Part shown: one piece after another, positions 46,559-57,159 of the stretch | How the letters are laid out: each line of letters begins with the position of its first letter | How positions within the stretch are numbered: the first letter of the stretch is position 1 | Origin: Coprinopsis marcescibilis | Lineage: Eukaryota > Basidiomycota > Agaricomycetes > Agaricales > Psathyrellaceae | Direction of reading: 5' to 3' | DNA length: 64,000 bases | Assembly: GCA_004369085.1 (NCBI GenBank) | Contig: ML210259.1 | Span: 32,741 to 96,740 of the forward strand | Program-made: the position numbers and the translations under genes | Notes under the pieces: generated by a model | The model's database searches: none | What the model saw: the letters and a program-made list of their open reading frames with translations, nothing else | What the model was told of the DNA's origin: nothing

Positions 46559-47912
46559 TCAGGAAAGCATGTGCACCTGGAGGGAATATCCGTACCTATA
46601 TTTCACCTCCAATGTTCCTGCGGATATCAAGGCCTTCATACAATTTTCGAATCGTTTGGCAACCGGTTCATCTAAGGGGTTGATTCTGCTGTTGTCAGAA
46701 ACGTCAAGTTCGATTTTTCGAAGGCGTCCAAAACGTTCCCGGTTGGACAAGAGGGTATCAAGCAACCCCCACTGTTTGTAACCGAGCGATTCTTCGTTAA
46801 ATTCTGCTCCCATCACACCGAGAAAGTGCGCATCCAGACGGATAGTCTCGATTTGATTCCCCAGCGAGAGTGTTTCGAAGATGCGTAACACCTCCGAAAG
46901 CACACGCTTCAGTCCATGAACCGAGTAGATCATAGTAAAACTAATCGATATTTCAGTGAGGAATCGACAGCTTCCTATGTCAATATTGGCGTCGTGGTCG
47001 ATGTCTGAGAAGACGTTGAAGATGATAGAGATATGTATTGGAGTGTTCATGCTTACCGCATCTTTCCATGTTGTGTTCAAGGTGGAGGGACAGAGTTCGC
47101 AAAGTTTCTGCGCATGTTGCGATCAGGCGGTTGAGAGTATTGTAGTGTAGAGAGTGGCGGATGTCGAGGTTTGCGTGTAGGAAAACCAATCGCGTTGTAT
47201 TAATGTTGTTGTCCGGATCCAATAATCGATCGACAATGTGGGTGATGACGCCCTGTGGGTTAGAGGTTGCTATATCAAGGTAATGAAGGTGAACCGGGGC
47301 AGCTTTCCGCCATGACCCCGCGGTAGGACAGATGTGCACGTTGCGTAGGCATAGTGTCTGCAAATACGCACTACATCCATCGATCAGAGACAGCGGGGCT
47401 CCAAGGAGCTCCAGTTTTGTGAGGGAAGGGGAGCAACAGATTTTCCGAACCGCACTCTTGACGCCTTCGGGAAGTTGGTTCAAGTCGGTTCGTCCTAGGT
47501 CCAAGTAGAAAGATTGAAGCTTGTCCAACGAAAGCAGATCCACAGCTTCTGGGAACTTGTCGTCCCGCGCCAGCCATGAGTCGTGACTTGGGCGACGCAG
47601 CCATTTTGTTTCGCAGATGACGAGGTGTTTGACGTATCCTGCAATCGCCGGGTTTTGTCGATAACGCGTTATGAGTGCTTGTCCGTGGGCAGGGGGATCG
47701 GCGCAGCCTGCCTTGTGCTCGAGTGTCAAGGTCGCAAAGATGAGTTCTTGACATGGGCCACAAAGGGCGGAGCAGACCAGGGAGGTTTGCTTCAAGGATG
47801 ATTGGTCCAAAAGGTCCAAAATCCGTCGGACGAGTTCTGAAGGAAGTTCAAGCATAGGGAGTGGCAGTGTCCAACGTTGAACGTGGAGGTTAGGTTTGCT
47901 GCGGCACAACAT
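46559..47912 (-). CDS. F-box protein with LRR-like C-terminal part (paralogue 3)
   Basis: Exons 47912..47057 and 47004..46559 join over a 52-bp intron (GTAAGC...TTCTCAG), giving 433 aa. The F-box starts at about residue 20 with MLELPSELVRRILDLL and contains TSLVCSALCGPCQELIF. The middle shows the family block SLTKLELLGAPLSLIDGC, parallel to paralogues 1, 2 and 4. A start at M20 (47855) would match paralogue 4, which begins directly at its F-box. Expected role: SCF adaptor; target unknown. Confidence 0.78.
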
Positions 47913-48601
47913 ACGAGGGCCACACCAGACCCCTATTTATCATGAAATCTTGAATCTTTCCACGGTATTAAGACGTGTGAACAGAAGATTTTCTTACACG
48001 TACAACATTAGATGGAATGCCCATTCGAATAACTGCGAAACTGCGAAATTAAATCCATCAGTTCAAAAACGTGTAAGCGAGAAACATTCGTACGTCACAG
48101 TACCATAGGTCACAATCTCCGAAAGCTCGGAGGTTTTCAGCTCCGGAAGTCAGTCCCAAGCCAATCCCGTTCCTCCTCGAGGTCCTGACACTTTCGACAG
48201 TCACAGATCTTGGTTTCGGGGTTCAAGAGGCATCCAAATTGCCTACCATGGAAAAAGCGTGTCAAATGCGAAGTTGCCGGCGGCCCGTATCCCCTTATTA
48301 CGTCGGTGGGCTTTGCATGTTTCTTGTGTGACCTTCTCTGGCTTGATTATAGTTCACCGTTGTTCGTAAGAGCGTAGGCTGAGTCGAACATGTCGAAAAG
48401 TCTATTTGCCAGTGATTCCAAGATGATGGCTGGTATACATTGTGGTGAGGATCGAGGTATGTGTGAGTATTCTATAAGGCCGAGTGTTATATTAACGTCG
48501 CCGGGTTTGAGTATCGTAGAACGGTGTATTGGTATCGTCCTGTGAATTCTCGTGAGCCACACATACTCCCGCAAGCGATGATTAACTCACATGAGTCGCA
48601 A
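47913..48601. other. Intergenic with two weak minus frames
   Basis: A 75-codon minus frame at 48347-48574 (ending AIILESLANRLFDMFDSAYAL) and a Cys-containing frame near 48170-48260 (TKICDCRKCQDLEEERDWLG) look somewhat protein-like. The first lacks an ATG, and no splice joins them in phase. No family recognised. Confidence 0.3.
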
Positions 48602-49710
48602 CTATCCAAAGTGTTTCTTTAGCCCGTCGTATGTCAAAAAGATTATTGCACTACTGGGAATCGACCGAGCAACGGTAATCCCGCAGCCAGCATACAAACC
48701 CCGGATGCCCTGAGCCCGATACATCGCCTTGAACGTCCCCAAAAAAGTGGCCTTGGGCTGTGGGGCCTGATTTGGAATAGGCCTTCGCAACTCATCCTCC
48801 GTCTGCATCGCACTCTTGACCGTGTCCGCAGGAAAGAGGACGAAATTAAACGCAGCACCTGCACATGCGCCTGAGACAGCCGATTCCCATGGTAGCAGAT
48901 CGGTATTCTTTGCGGTAGCACGCGTCAGACCCTCTTTCTGCAACCTCCGGTCGAGGAGTATCCTGGCGATGTACTCCTTGGTGCCGAACCACGCTGCTGT
49001 TCCACCTGTCTCGCGAATGAAAGTACCGGTATGACCTCGCCAGAGGCCACGTATACCCGTGGAACGAATCGTGGACATGAAAACAGCAATTGGACCTGGG
49101 AGGGGGCCGACACGGAGCGCTGGATCGACGAGCATTTGAACCTGCATCTTGCACTTGACGAGTTCTATGGGTGTGAGGATGAAGCTGGTTACTGCACCTG
49201 CACCTGCTGCGGCGAGCGCGAGCTGGGACATTGGTAACTCGGCGTTGGGGTCATGCTCTGCTACTTTCTGAATGAGACTTTGAAATTCGTTGTAGGCCAG
49301 GAAGAGCGAAGCATTCTCGGCCATTGCGCCTGCAATCGGTGCTGGCAGTCCCTGCAAACAGATTCAACAGGAGGTCGTTCCATAGAAGGAATTCCGTACG
49401 CGATATAGACCTCGAACTCCTTCGAATTTCCATGTCTTCACTAGACAGTCGATAGGGCCAGAGAAACGGGCTGAAGTGTCCAGAACTTGCGACTGCAACC
49501 GAACCTTGGTCAAGTCGAATGGGTGCTCAAAGACCTTGGATATCATCCCTGCCAGCTATCGAGACACGAGTAAGAGAAGCACAAAGAATACGAAAGCCAA
49601 CTCACACTTCCGTACCCAATTTCCCTCGCAGCGCGAAAGGTTGCTGAATCCTGCAGAGCGGTGGTGTCATGGATGTGCTCAACTGCAGCCATTTCGCGGT
49701 TGTTCGTCAT
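48602..49710 (-). CDS. Mitochondrial carrier, ornithine transporter type (ORT1/ARG11-like)
   Basis: Exons 49710..49606, 49555..49400 and 49351..48602 join in phase and give 336 aa. Three repeats of the mitochondrial carrier family each carry the P-x-D/E-x-x-K/R signature: PFDLTKVRLQ, PIELVKCKMQ and PADTVKSAMQT. Each is followed by a G-x-x-G-L-Y/W-R/A loop (GVRGLYR, GIRGLWRG, GIRGLYAG), making six transmembrane helices in the inner membrane. R-S-I-P-S-S-A near the end and the second signature resemble fungal ornithine carriers, which exchange mitochondrial ornithine with the cytosol for arginine synthesis. A basic amino acid or carnitine-type carrier is the alternative. The start is the first ATG (49710); M7 is a second choice. 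Confidence 0.88.
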
Positions 49711-50174
49711 AACTGAGTTGATGGACTTCTGAGCCTTTATATGCACTTCAGAGCATTATGGTGGTGTAAAGCACACCCCGAGTCGCAGTTAAACGTCAAA
49801 ATCGCATCGCACTGGCAGAGTCGAGTATCATGACAATAATTTTAACCACAGCACGCGGATGGCCTGTGCACTTGATATTGTTGCCGGCCGACCAATGCCG
49901 AATAGTACGGTCGGAGCTTCGGAGTCCCGGAGCCTGCCGAGGTCCTGCGTTCAAGTTCACCAGTTCAACAGCCTGAGACCACCTCTGCGTGCCAGCCTTT
50001 CTTCTACTCGAAACCAAAGGAAAGATGGAAATTTGCCTCACCGATGAACAATACCAAGTCGGTTTATCATCTCCATTCGAAAATTGTCTGTAGCTGTCGC
50101 TTGGCAGAAACAGAAACCAACCCAGACCCCAGACCCCAGAGATTATGAAAATCAACGGCCTTGTCATTGCTTGA
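49711..50174. other. Intergenic, left flank of the MITE
   Basis: Upstream of the carrier gene; should contain its promoter. No gene seen. Confidence 0.45.
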
Positions 50175-50182
50175 GCACCTTG

Positions 50183-50876
50183 AGGACCCCCCCATATCCC
50201 AGCAAATGTATTATCCTGGTGCGGACGGAAAATCCTGGTTTGGGACCCCCCATGTACGATATTTCGCACCGAAATTCACCAAAAATAGACTACATGTTTG
50301 AATTTTCGCGCGGCTGACTCAACCTGGTCGGGAGCGAGGTCCGATATTCTGTGGACACTTTGACCTCGGATCTTCTTCTGCTCAGAGTGCCTCAGATGAG
50401 ACAAACTCTCAGCAGCCACCAATTCACAGCGTTTCCATACAACTTAAGCTCCCGCCCACTGTGAGTGATCCGTAACCTGCTATTCAAGACCATTCGGGAC
50501 AAGGGGAAGCGATGGGCGGCCGATGGAGAGCAGAGCTTTGCGCAGCAGCAATCCCAGGGCGTTCCTAAAGCCGGTGCATATGAAGTCGGATGAAGACGAC
50601 GTGTTGGGAATACAGATAGTCATTTACAGTCTCTGCATCCGTTTTTTTATTTCCAGAAGGCAGTTTAGGGGTTAGAATACCTTTTTAATACCCAATGCGG
50701 ACGGCAAGCTTGAATTTTAATGTTAGACCTTTTGCGCTGACGGAAACAAGCGAAAAACCTGGGGGGACATCCCAGTGCGGCGAAAAATGGCCAAAAACGG
50801 TAAAAATCACGACGGACAACAACGCCAAAATTTGGCCCTTTTGGATCAAACATTAGCCGGCATATGGGGGGGTCCT
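50183..50876. mobile_element. 694-bp hAT-like MITE with terminal inverted repeats and 8-bp target duplication
   Basis: The left end begins aggacccccccatat and, read from the other strand, the right end also begins aggacccccccatat. The inverted repeat extends about 34 bp with six or so mismatches (shared gc-aatgt-t-atcc). Directly outside both ends stands the 8-bp sequence gcaccttg (50175-50182 and 50877-50884), a perfect target site duplication. An 8-bp duplication points to the hAT superfamily (P and Merlin-type elements also make 8-9 bp). The interior has no transposase frame, so the element is non-autonomous. It sits in the spacer between the carrier and the next F-box gene. Confidence 0.85.
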
Positions 50877-50884
50877 GCACCTTG

Positions 50885-51534
50885 GGACGACAACTCTCAT
50901 GTAAGCAGCAGATTATCAATCATCATGCATCAGTCCCGTCTAATCCTTGAGATACGCCAAGGAGAGAAAGATCCCTCTTCACTGGCTCTCTTTGCTGCAG
51001 AATACTATTACCTGGACGCGAAGTCTGACCGCCGCTGGAAATGGTGGCGCTGACTCGGAGCACCGAAAAACTCATTTCAAAGCTCTCCGTTCTGCGCAAG
51101 GTACTACCCTGGACCTCATCCATTGAGTTGAGTATGTGATGCACCCGCCTCCGTTCGGTCCGCGATCGTTGACGAAGTCCAGGCTACTGCTGTGCGTACC
51201 AATGGGCCAAGTTGACGACGCTTCCAGGGGGCTCACAGCTCTGGCTTAATCCATCGACTGTTCTTTTCCTCTCAAAATTCGCAGACAGCGTTCTGACGGG
51301 TTTCTCCGCAATTATAGACAATGCATCCTTTAGCAAGGAAACCGCTCACGGTCTGCTCGCGTCCGGCCTCGGCACGTGTAGAACACCGAAAGGTGCCTGC
51401 TTTATATCCGCCGTCATTGATCGCTTGGAGTTTCGACTCCTACCCCTAGCTACACTTCATCCCTTCTGCGTTCGGCGACCACGTTCAGCATCCTCACATC
51501 CGCCTAGGATACCGCCCCTCAATTTTTAACAGTC
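50885..51534. other. Intergenic, promoter side of F-box paralogue 4
   Basis: Unique-looking sequence between the MITE and the F-box start codon. An open frame at 51212-51529 has no motif and ends just before the gene. Confidence 0.45.
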
Positions 51535-52898
51535 ATGCCGGGTCTTCCACCAGAACTTATCCGAAGAATTGTCAGCTACTTTCGCTGTGACTCCGACTAC
51601 ACGTTCTTAAAACGTGCCTGCCTCGTTTCTTCCAGCTTTCGAAAACCTTGCCAGGAAGTCCTATTCTCAGAGCTCGCGCTCTACCCGTCCGAGGATTCGT
51701 TTGAAACGTCGATAGGACAAAGGTTTCTGTCACTTTTGGACGAGTCCCCATTTGTCGCCCGCTATGTGAAATCCCTTACCATCCTTGCCAACTCTGGTGC
51801 CGCTACGAAATGGCTTGCTAGTGATGAAGCACTTGAAGCCATCCTTGGGAGACTTGCCGCTCTCCAAATTATCACCGACTTCACGTTCGTCTACATCACC
51901 TCCGGACAGTGGTATACGGTCCCGGCGCAGACGAGGGAGTCAATCGAGGGACTTTGTCAGTCTCCGTCTCTCTCGTCGTTATCCATAGAGTACGGTCCCA
52001 TCTGCCTTGTCACCTTCGCATCACCATCCATCAAGCGTCTGACTTTAACCAACCTCATTGTTGAGTCAGATTGCATGCTCCCTTCCTCCCTCCTCGGTTC
52101 GACAACGCCAATCCACCGACCAAAGCTGAAGCAGTTAAACATCCACCCCCACCCAACTCGAGATTTATCTCGAGTCATCCCCTTTTTGGTGGGTCCGTCC
52201 GCATCAGTCGACATTACTGGACTGGAGGTGCTCTCGGTAACCGAGAGCTCCATGCCTATCGAAGAGTATGGGCTGATCAATTGCCTACTGCTCCCGTGTG
52301 CCTCATCGTTGCGGGTACTTGCTTTGACGCTAGATCCTACTGGTCCCCTTTCAGGGGGTGAGTGGAGCTGATATTCATTTCTTGGTCGTTATACTGACTT
52401 CGTACAGCCAATCTCAGATCTTTCATCAACCTTTCGACCCTTGCAAACCTACGAGAGCTGTCCATCCAGGTTAACAACTTCTTCCGACGATGGCAAGAGC
52501 CAAGAGGATTACACCTGCTACCCAGTCTGCTCAAGGCGACGCCCCTCGCTGGTTCACTCGAATCGTTCAACCTCTACATCATCCACCACCACGGAACTTA
52601 CCAACGATATCTACATGGCGGGGAGCTTGACCTTTACCAATACGACGTCTGGCAGGAAATCGACGTCGCTCTTACCGATAAAAAGCAGTTCCCGGAATTG
52701 AGACGCGTCAAAGTGACTGTCGTCGATGATTATTTCTCTGGTAAACCGACGAGACAATGGGTCGAGGAGTGTATTCCCCTTGTAAAGAGAGGAGGGCTTC
52801 TTGAAGCTCGCGCTATGACCTGTAAGACCTTGTCCCTCGTTCACCTGATTACTGATGTACTCAATTCTGGTTGTTCTAGATTTAGCATACGAGGCTTG
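51535..52898 (+). CDS. F-box protein with LRR-like C-terminal part (paralogue 4)
   Basis: Exons 51535..52357, 52408..52821 and 52879..52898 join in phase (GTGAGT...GTACAG, then GTAAGA...TTCTAG), giving 418 aa. The F-box is at the very N-terminus (MPGLPPELIRRIVSYF, then LVSSSFRKPCQEVLF). The leucine-rich body contains SLSSLSIEYGPICLVTF, the same block as in the other paralogues. The last exon adds only six codons (LAYEA and the stop). Substrate adaptor of an SCF ligase is the family role; target unknown. Confidence 0.8.
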
Positions 52899-53248
52899 AA
52901 TGCTAATACTAGCATGTGTCTCCCCTCCTCTCAACGACAGTCTTCATCACCAACTGATCAACATAATAATATATTTCCTATGATTTCCGTTATAATATTT
53001 AACTGGACGAACTACACAGGTGTGATTCCTGATATGTAGGTCAATGACGAGGGACTTACTGTTTGTCCTAAATAAGCGCCTACTGCATTGCCTCTGTGTC
53101 TTCGACCCGGCTTGCCGGTGGTCACGACGTCTTCGTGAGAAAACAAGGTTGAATTCAGACCAGCGCACAAACTCCTGCCTCAGACCACGTTCCTTCCCCC
53201 ACAGCTACCCATCACAAACCAACCAACCAAACCTTCCGCTGAGCAAAC
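52899..53248. other. Intergenic, promoter side of the nucleotidyltransferase-fold gene
   Basis: Ends in a pyrimidine/CA-rich stretch (53180-53245) just before the start codon, as is usual for fungal promoters. No gene seen. Confidence 0.5.
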
Positions 53249-54028
53249 ATGTCCCAGAGGCCACTTCGCCGATCTCAAGTTCTTCAAGTTGCAAGAAGAG
53301 CCATCCGGGTGCTAGAGAGCCAAGGGTATGAATGTTGTTTATTCGGGAGCACCGCATGTGCTTTGTACGGTATGCAGAACAGAACACCCAAAGTGAGGGC
53401 TCAAGGGCGCAAAGTCTCCTTTTCGATCCATGTGGCGTCGTTTATCAGTGCGCAATACTGAGATTCCTTGCAGGACGTCGATCTGATCGTCATGAATCCC
53501 GACCAGTACTTTGGTACAAATACCGAATACCTCAAGGACATCCTTGTTGAAAACGACTCTAACTTCTACCTCGTCAACTCCAGGAATCCGTCTGCAACAT
53601 ACCGCGTCCTATGGTATCGACTTCCGCGCCAGAGCGAACAGCGTTGCAAAGTCGATATCCTAGTCCCCGGTTTGCTCAGCATTCCCCACTTGAACCAGGA
53701 GGAACTTGGTGCACCAGAGCCTGAGACAGATCTTCCTGTCCTGCCACTGCTAACCCTCCTTCTTCTCAAGCTTCGTGGATGGACAGATCATCGCGAAGAC
53801 GAGAGGTATTGGGTACAAGAAAAGGTCCCAGAGGATGAAGATGACATCGAGGAGATGTTGGACCTGGCTATGAGCAAGTATTCAGCCTACGTGGAGGATG
53901 AGGTTGGGCTATGGTCGCGCTCATTCCAGGAAGAATCGTCGGAAAGGATTTCGGAGTATATCCAAGAGTGGCCGGGTACCATGGATTCCTGGGATGCTCT
54001 GGGACTGCGTGACTTGCGATATTACTGA
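53249..54028 (+). CDS. Nucleotidyltransferase-fold protein of unknown substrate
   Basis: Exons 53249..53392 and 53474..54028 join over an 81-bp intron (GTGAGG...CTTGCAG), giving 232 aa. The splice builds a polymerase-beta-type core: GS at 33-34 (CLFGSTACALYG), then D49-x-D51 (PKDVDLIV) after a 14-residue helix. A third acidic residue, D109, follows in CKVDILVPG. All three metal ligands are therefore present. A helical, acidic C-terminal half follows (DEDDIEEMLDLAMSKY). Small stand-alone proteins of this kind occur across Agaricomycetes without a known function; they are distantly like bacterial MNT/AbiEii-type nucleotidyltransferases. Whether it transfers nucleotides, and to what, cannot be read from the sequence. 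Confidence 0.7.
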
Positions 54029-54411
54029 TTGTACGTTCGTTTGATTCGTATTTCTTGATTATAAGTTTTCAAGTTTCCACAACTGGTCTACTGATGTCGG
54101 TATACTAGCACGGACTGGAGCTGCGTGTATGCTAGATGATAACACTGTGATATCGTGTGGATACTAAATATACGTATTACAATTGGCGTAACTAATTTGA
54201 ACATGGCTCACTGCTCGTATGTGACGAACTCGTCCTTCAACGTAGTTCTTAAACGTCAATCAAACCTAGTCGTTTAATATACTCTCATTTGAGCTTTAAT
54301 CAAACGATACATAATATAGATGGTAGTTCGGAGATTGCAACGAATACTTGAACGCGACCGTAATACACAAAAACGAAGAACACCACACATGTGTGGGTGG
54401 ACTCTAAAGAT
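54029..54411. other. Spacer holding the 3' UTR remnant of FunK1 pseudogene C
   Basis: From about 54230 it resembles 38330-38440 behind FunK1 copy B (gctttaatcaaacgata and tagatggtagttt). This extends the duplication beyond the coding region. Confidence 0.5.
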
Positions 54412-56221
54412 CGAAGTCTTCCCCTATTGCAGCCATAAAGTGGAGAATGCAATTGCGCCGTCATGAGTGACATGATCATAAGGACAGGGTCCTTTCTGAA
54501 ATTCCAGAGACGTGCGTCAGAGTCGAAAACTGCATCGCGAAAAAGCCTGACAAGGGAGGTCATCCATTAGCGTTTGATGTCATCGTCGAAATTAGGCTGC
54601 ATAGCGTCCAATATCTCAACGAGATTCTTTCCGCCAGAGAAGATCTGTTCAAACTTCCAGGCACGCAGTTCCTTAATGACGCCCGTTGCCCACTCAGCAG
54701 CAACGGCTGGGAGTGGTACACGCCTTGTCTCCTTGAAGTTATAGCGGAGGCCAGCCCAAAGGAGAATATACACGAAAGATTCCAAATCGTGGCGATAAAA
54801 ATGTGGGGAACTTGGGGAACCAGCTCCATAATGTGCTGATCGCCGACAATCGAAGCGAGTAGGGCTTTGGTCTTGAGAGCACAGGTGGCCCAGCCGTTCA
54901 ATTTCACGCGGTTGTGTAGGATAGATACGACCTCGAAACTGTGCCAATATGATGCTTCCGTCGCACCGCGGGGCAAAACAGAGTCGCAAACACCATTTGC
55001 CCCTACTTCTACCGGGAAGTCAAAGAATGCCCCCCGACATTTCGACAACCGGATCGTTGATGCATTGAATTTTGCCTGGACATTTGTGCAAGTAGGCTTG
55101 AGGAATGGATTGTGTCCAGAAACTCCACGATTAACACTCTTGTACAATGCCTAAAGGAGGAGAGCGAACAAGCCCGGTTCTTCAACGAGGTTGAATGCAG
55201 CTGTCCTCGTCACGAGCTGCCTGTCGTAGTACCAAAGTGTGATATTGAACGATTTGACAAAAATACCGGTGGTGTAAAGGCGATATGTCTTCGTGAGGCA
55301 CTCTGCTGCGTGGGCTGCCAACTGAGCGTTCTCAACGGATACACCCAAATCATCTGCCAGGTCCATGCAGAACCGCTTTGCTGGGTTGAGAGAGCCCTCG
55401 CTATCGTTCTCGTTCTCGTCTGCGCAGCGCTTGCGCTTGGTCCCCGCTGCATAGGACTCATCCGTAGCTGTATCAGTGTCGCTGGTAATGCTCTGCAGGT
55501 CACGAGCAGAGGATCGTTGGGAGCTGTAACCAGATGGCGTGGCTGTTGCGGCAGCATTCTGAGTCCTGCGCTGGTGAACACGATTGGGCACACGTTTTTG
55601 AATGAACTCTATCGGATGCTGCACAGCTCCCCACTTGGGAGCCATGTTAGATAGACCAGGTCTCTGCATTATTACGACGCTGAGGGTTTGGGTTCCAATA
55701 TCACCACTTGGCTCAACAGTAACGTGCTGGGCAGTCCGGGTAGATGTATAGCTATTGCTACTGGCAACATCATACCCGCCAGTGGTAGCACTATTTTCTG
55801 TGGATTGGCGTTTGTGGCAAGAGGATACCGCGTCCACGTTTTGCCAGATGATGTTGGTCAAGTTGTCGAGCGACTGCTGATCTTCTCCGTCCACGGTCTC
55901 AATGACAGTACGAAGGACGCCCCTGGTAAGCTTCATGAAGGGCTGATACATTTTATCCTTCGCTTCGCCAGTGATGCAGGCCGCCTGGTACTCCTTGAGC
56001 TCCTCTTGAGGCAGCGCCCACTTGGTGGTAGTAATCCTCCCTATATTCTTCTTGTTCAGACCGAAGATGTTCTCGGCAATGATGGGGATGCTGAGTTTGT
56101 CGACGATGCTACCGTTGACTTCGCCCTGGATGTAATTGCATTTGAGGTTATCGTTTTCCGCGTCGCAGAGGGTTTCCGTGTGTGGAGGGGACACAGTCCT
56201 GGGTTGGGCTTGGTTCGACAT
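54412..56221 (-). pseudogene. FunK1 kinase copy C, inactivated
   Basis: From the ATG at 56221 (MSNQAQPRTV) the frame follows copy B closely through KRKRC and YRLYTTGIFVKS. It then breaks: a TAG replaces the Tyr codon in LLYALYK (near 55151), and a pair of compensating frameshifts alters the following 20 residues. A deletion of about 0.7 kb fuses HIMELV directly to the PHFYRHDLES block. This removes the whole catalytic loop (HRD), DWD and activation segment, together with the intron. Further on a TAA replaces CAA before WMT, and a one-base loss disrupts the C-terminal tail. It cannot make an active kinase. Confidence 0.9.
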
Positions 56222-56345
56222 CCAATCTAGAGCCCTCAGTTGGCTCAGTAGAGGCGCCTCTGGTAGAAGAAAGGTCGAGCACATACCAGAAACTCGAGAT
56301 GAGCTCAAGGTGTTGAAGCTGATTCGAGTCACAGGTCGCCCTCTA

Positions 56346-56553
56346 CCTCGGTGGTCAGGAATTTGCTCAGTTGTTGGACGCCATGCAGCCAGACTTCGAC
56401 GACACCATTAAGAATCTGTGGATTCTCCCCCTTGTTCATCTCTTCAACGATGCAGTCTTTAATGCAAATCATTGTCTCTACAAATCCAGGAATGATGGAA
56501 CCATTAACTTCTCTACCTTGATGGCTGCAATTGGGGAAGACGAAGCCTTATAG
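56346..56553 (+). pseudogene. FunK1 C-terminal tail relic, opposite strand
   Basis: The plus strand encodes LLDAMQPDFDDTIKNLW, PLVHLFNDAVF and then DGTINFSTLMAAIGEDEAL with a stop. It is the last 65 codons of FunK1 (LLDAMQPDFDDDIKRQW, PLVRLFRDTVF, FSTFMAAIGED in copy B), with a short internal gap. It stands head-to-head with pseudogene C, whose start codon is only 125 bp away. No upstream kinase part is present. Confidence 0.75.
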
Positions 56554-57159
56554 TGTCAATAGTTCTTGATTCAGTTATTAGGCAGTTTGTATCTTTATGC
56601 TAAGTATGGTATTGTACATTCGTACACCCTTAGTCAAAATATTTCCTTGTAAAGTACTGAGTACTTGGCCCAATTCAAGTCTCGACACGTTGAGCGTGCA
56701 CTGGTAGGACACTGACACTGTTAGAATAACGCTTTGAGCAGTTGCACATCTGAACCAATAGATACGGGTAGGCATGCATTTATGAGCAATTGTAAATGCA
56801 CTCTTATCACCTTACTATTCAGCAGAATATAAAAAAGCGGCGAGACTCGACAGTTCTCGGTCGACACCTATTTTTGCTCTTCCTCCTCTTTCGCCGAAGA
56901 GAACTTGAGGTTGATAGCAGCCATATATGATATAACGAGGCCATTAGTATATTTCGTACTGGATTGATTTCAAAATGTATGGTATACCTGACAGACAGAG
57001 AGATATTAGTGATGAGAGTGTCAGGGGGGGCTTGTATAGTCCGCCTATTTAAACTATTCCATGCGAATCCACAGTCCACCCTGAACCCCAAAGTTAACTC
57101 CAGACTAACTGTATGGATAAAACCGCTCTCACCTTTACGAACAGTGTAAACGTGACGCC
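56554..57159. other. Intergenic, nothing recognised
   Basis: 3' flank of the P450 gene and of the FunK1 tail relic. Short frames only. Confidence 0.45.

Noticed and set aside
50084..50317. 77-codon frame at the left MITE end
   Set aside because: It crosses the terminal inverted repeat and has no motif.
55112..56230. Long plus-strand frames opposite FunK1 copy C
   Set aside because: They are antisense shadows; the minus strand matches FunK1 copies A and B residue by residue.
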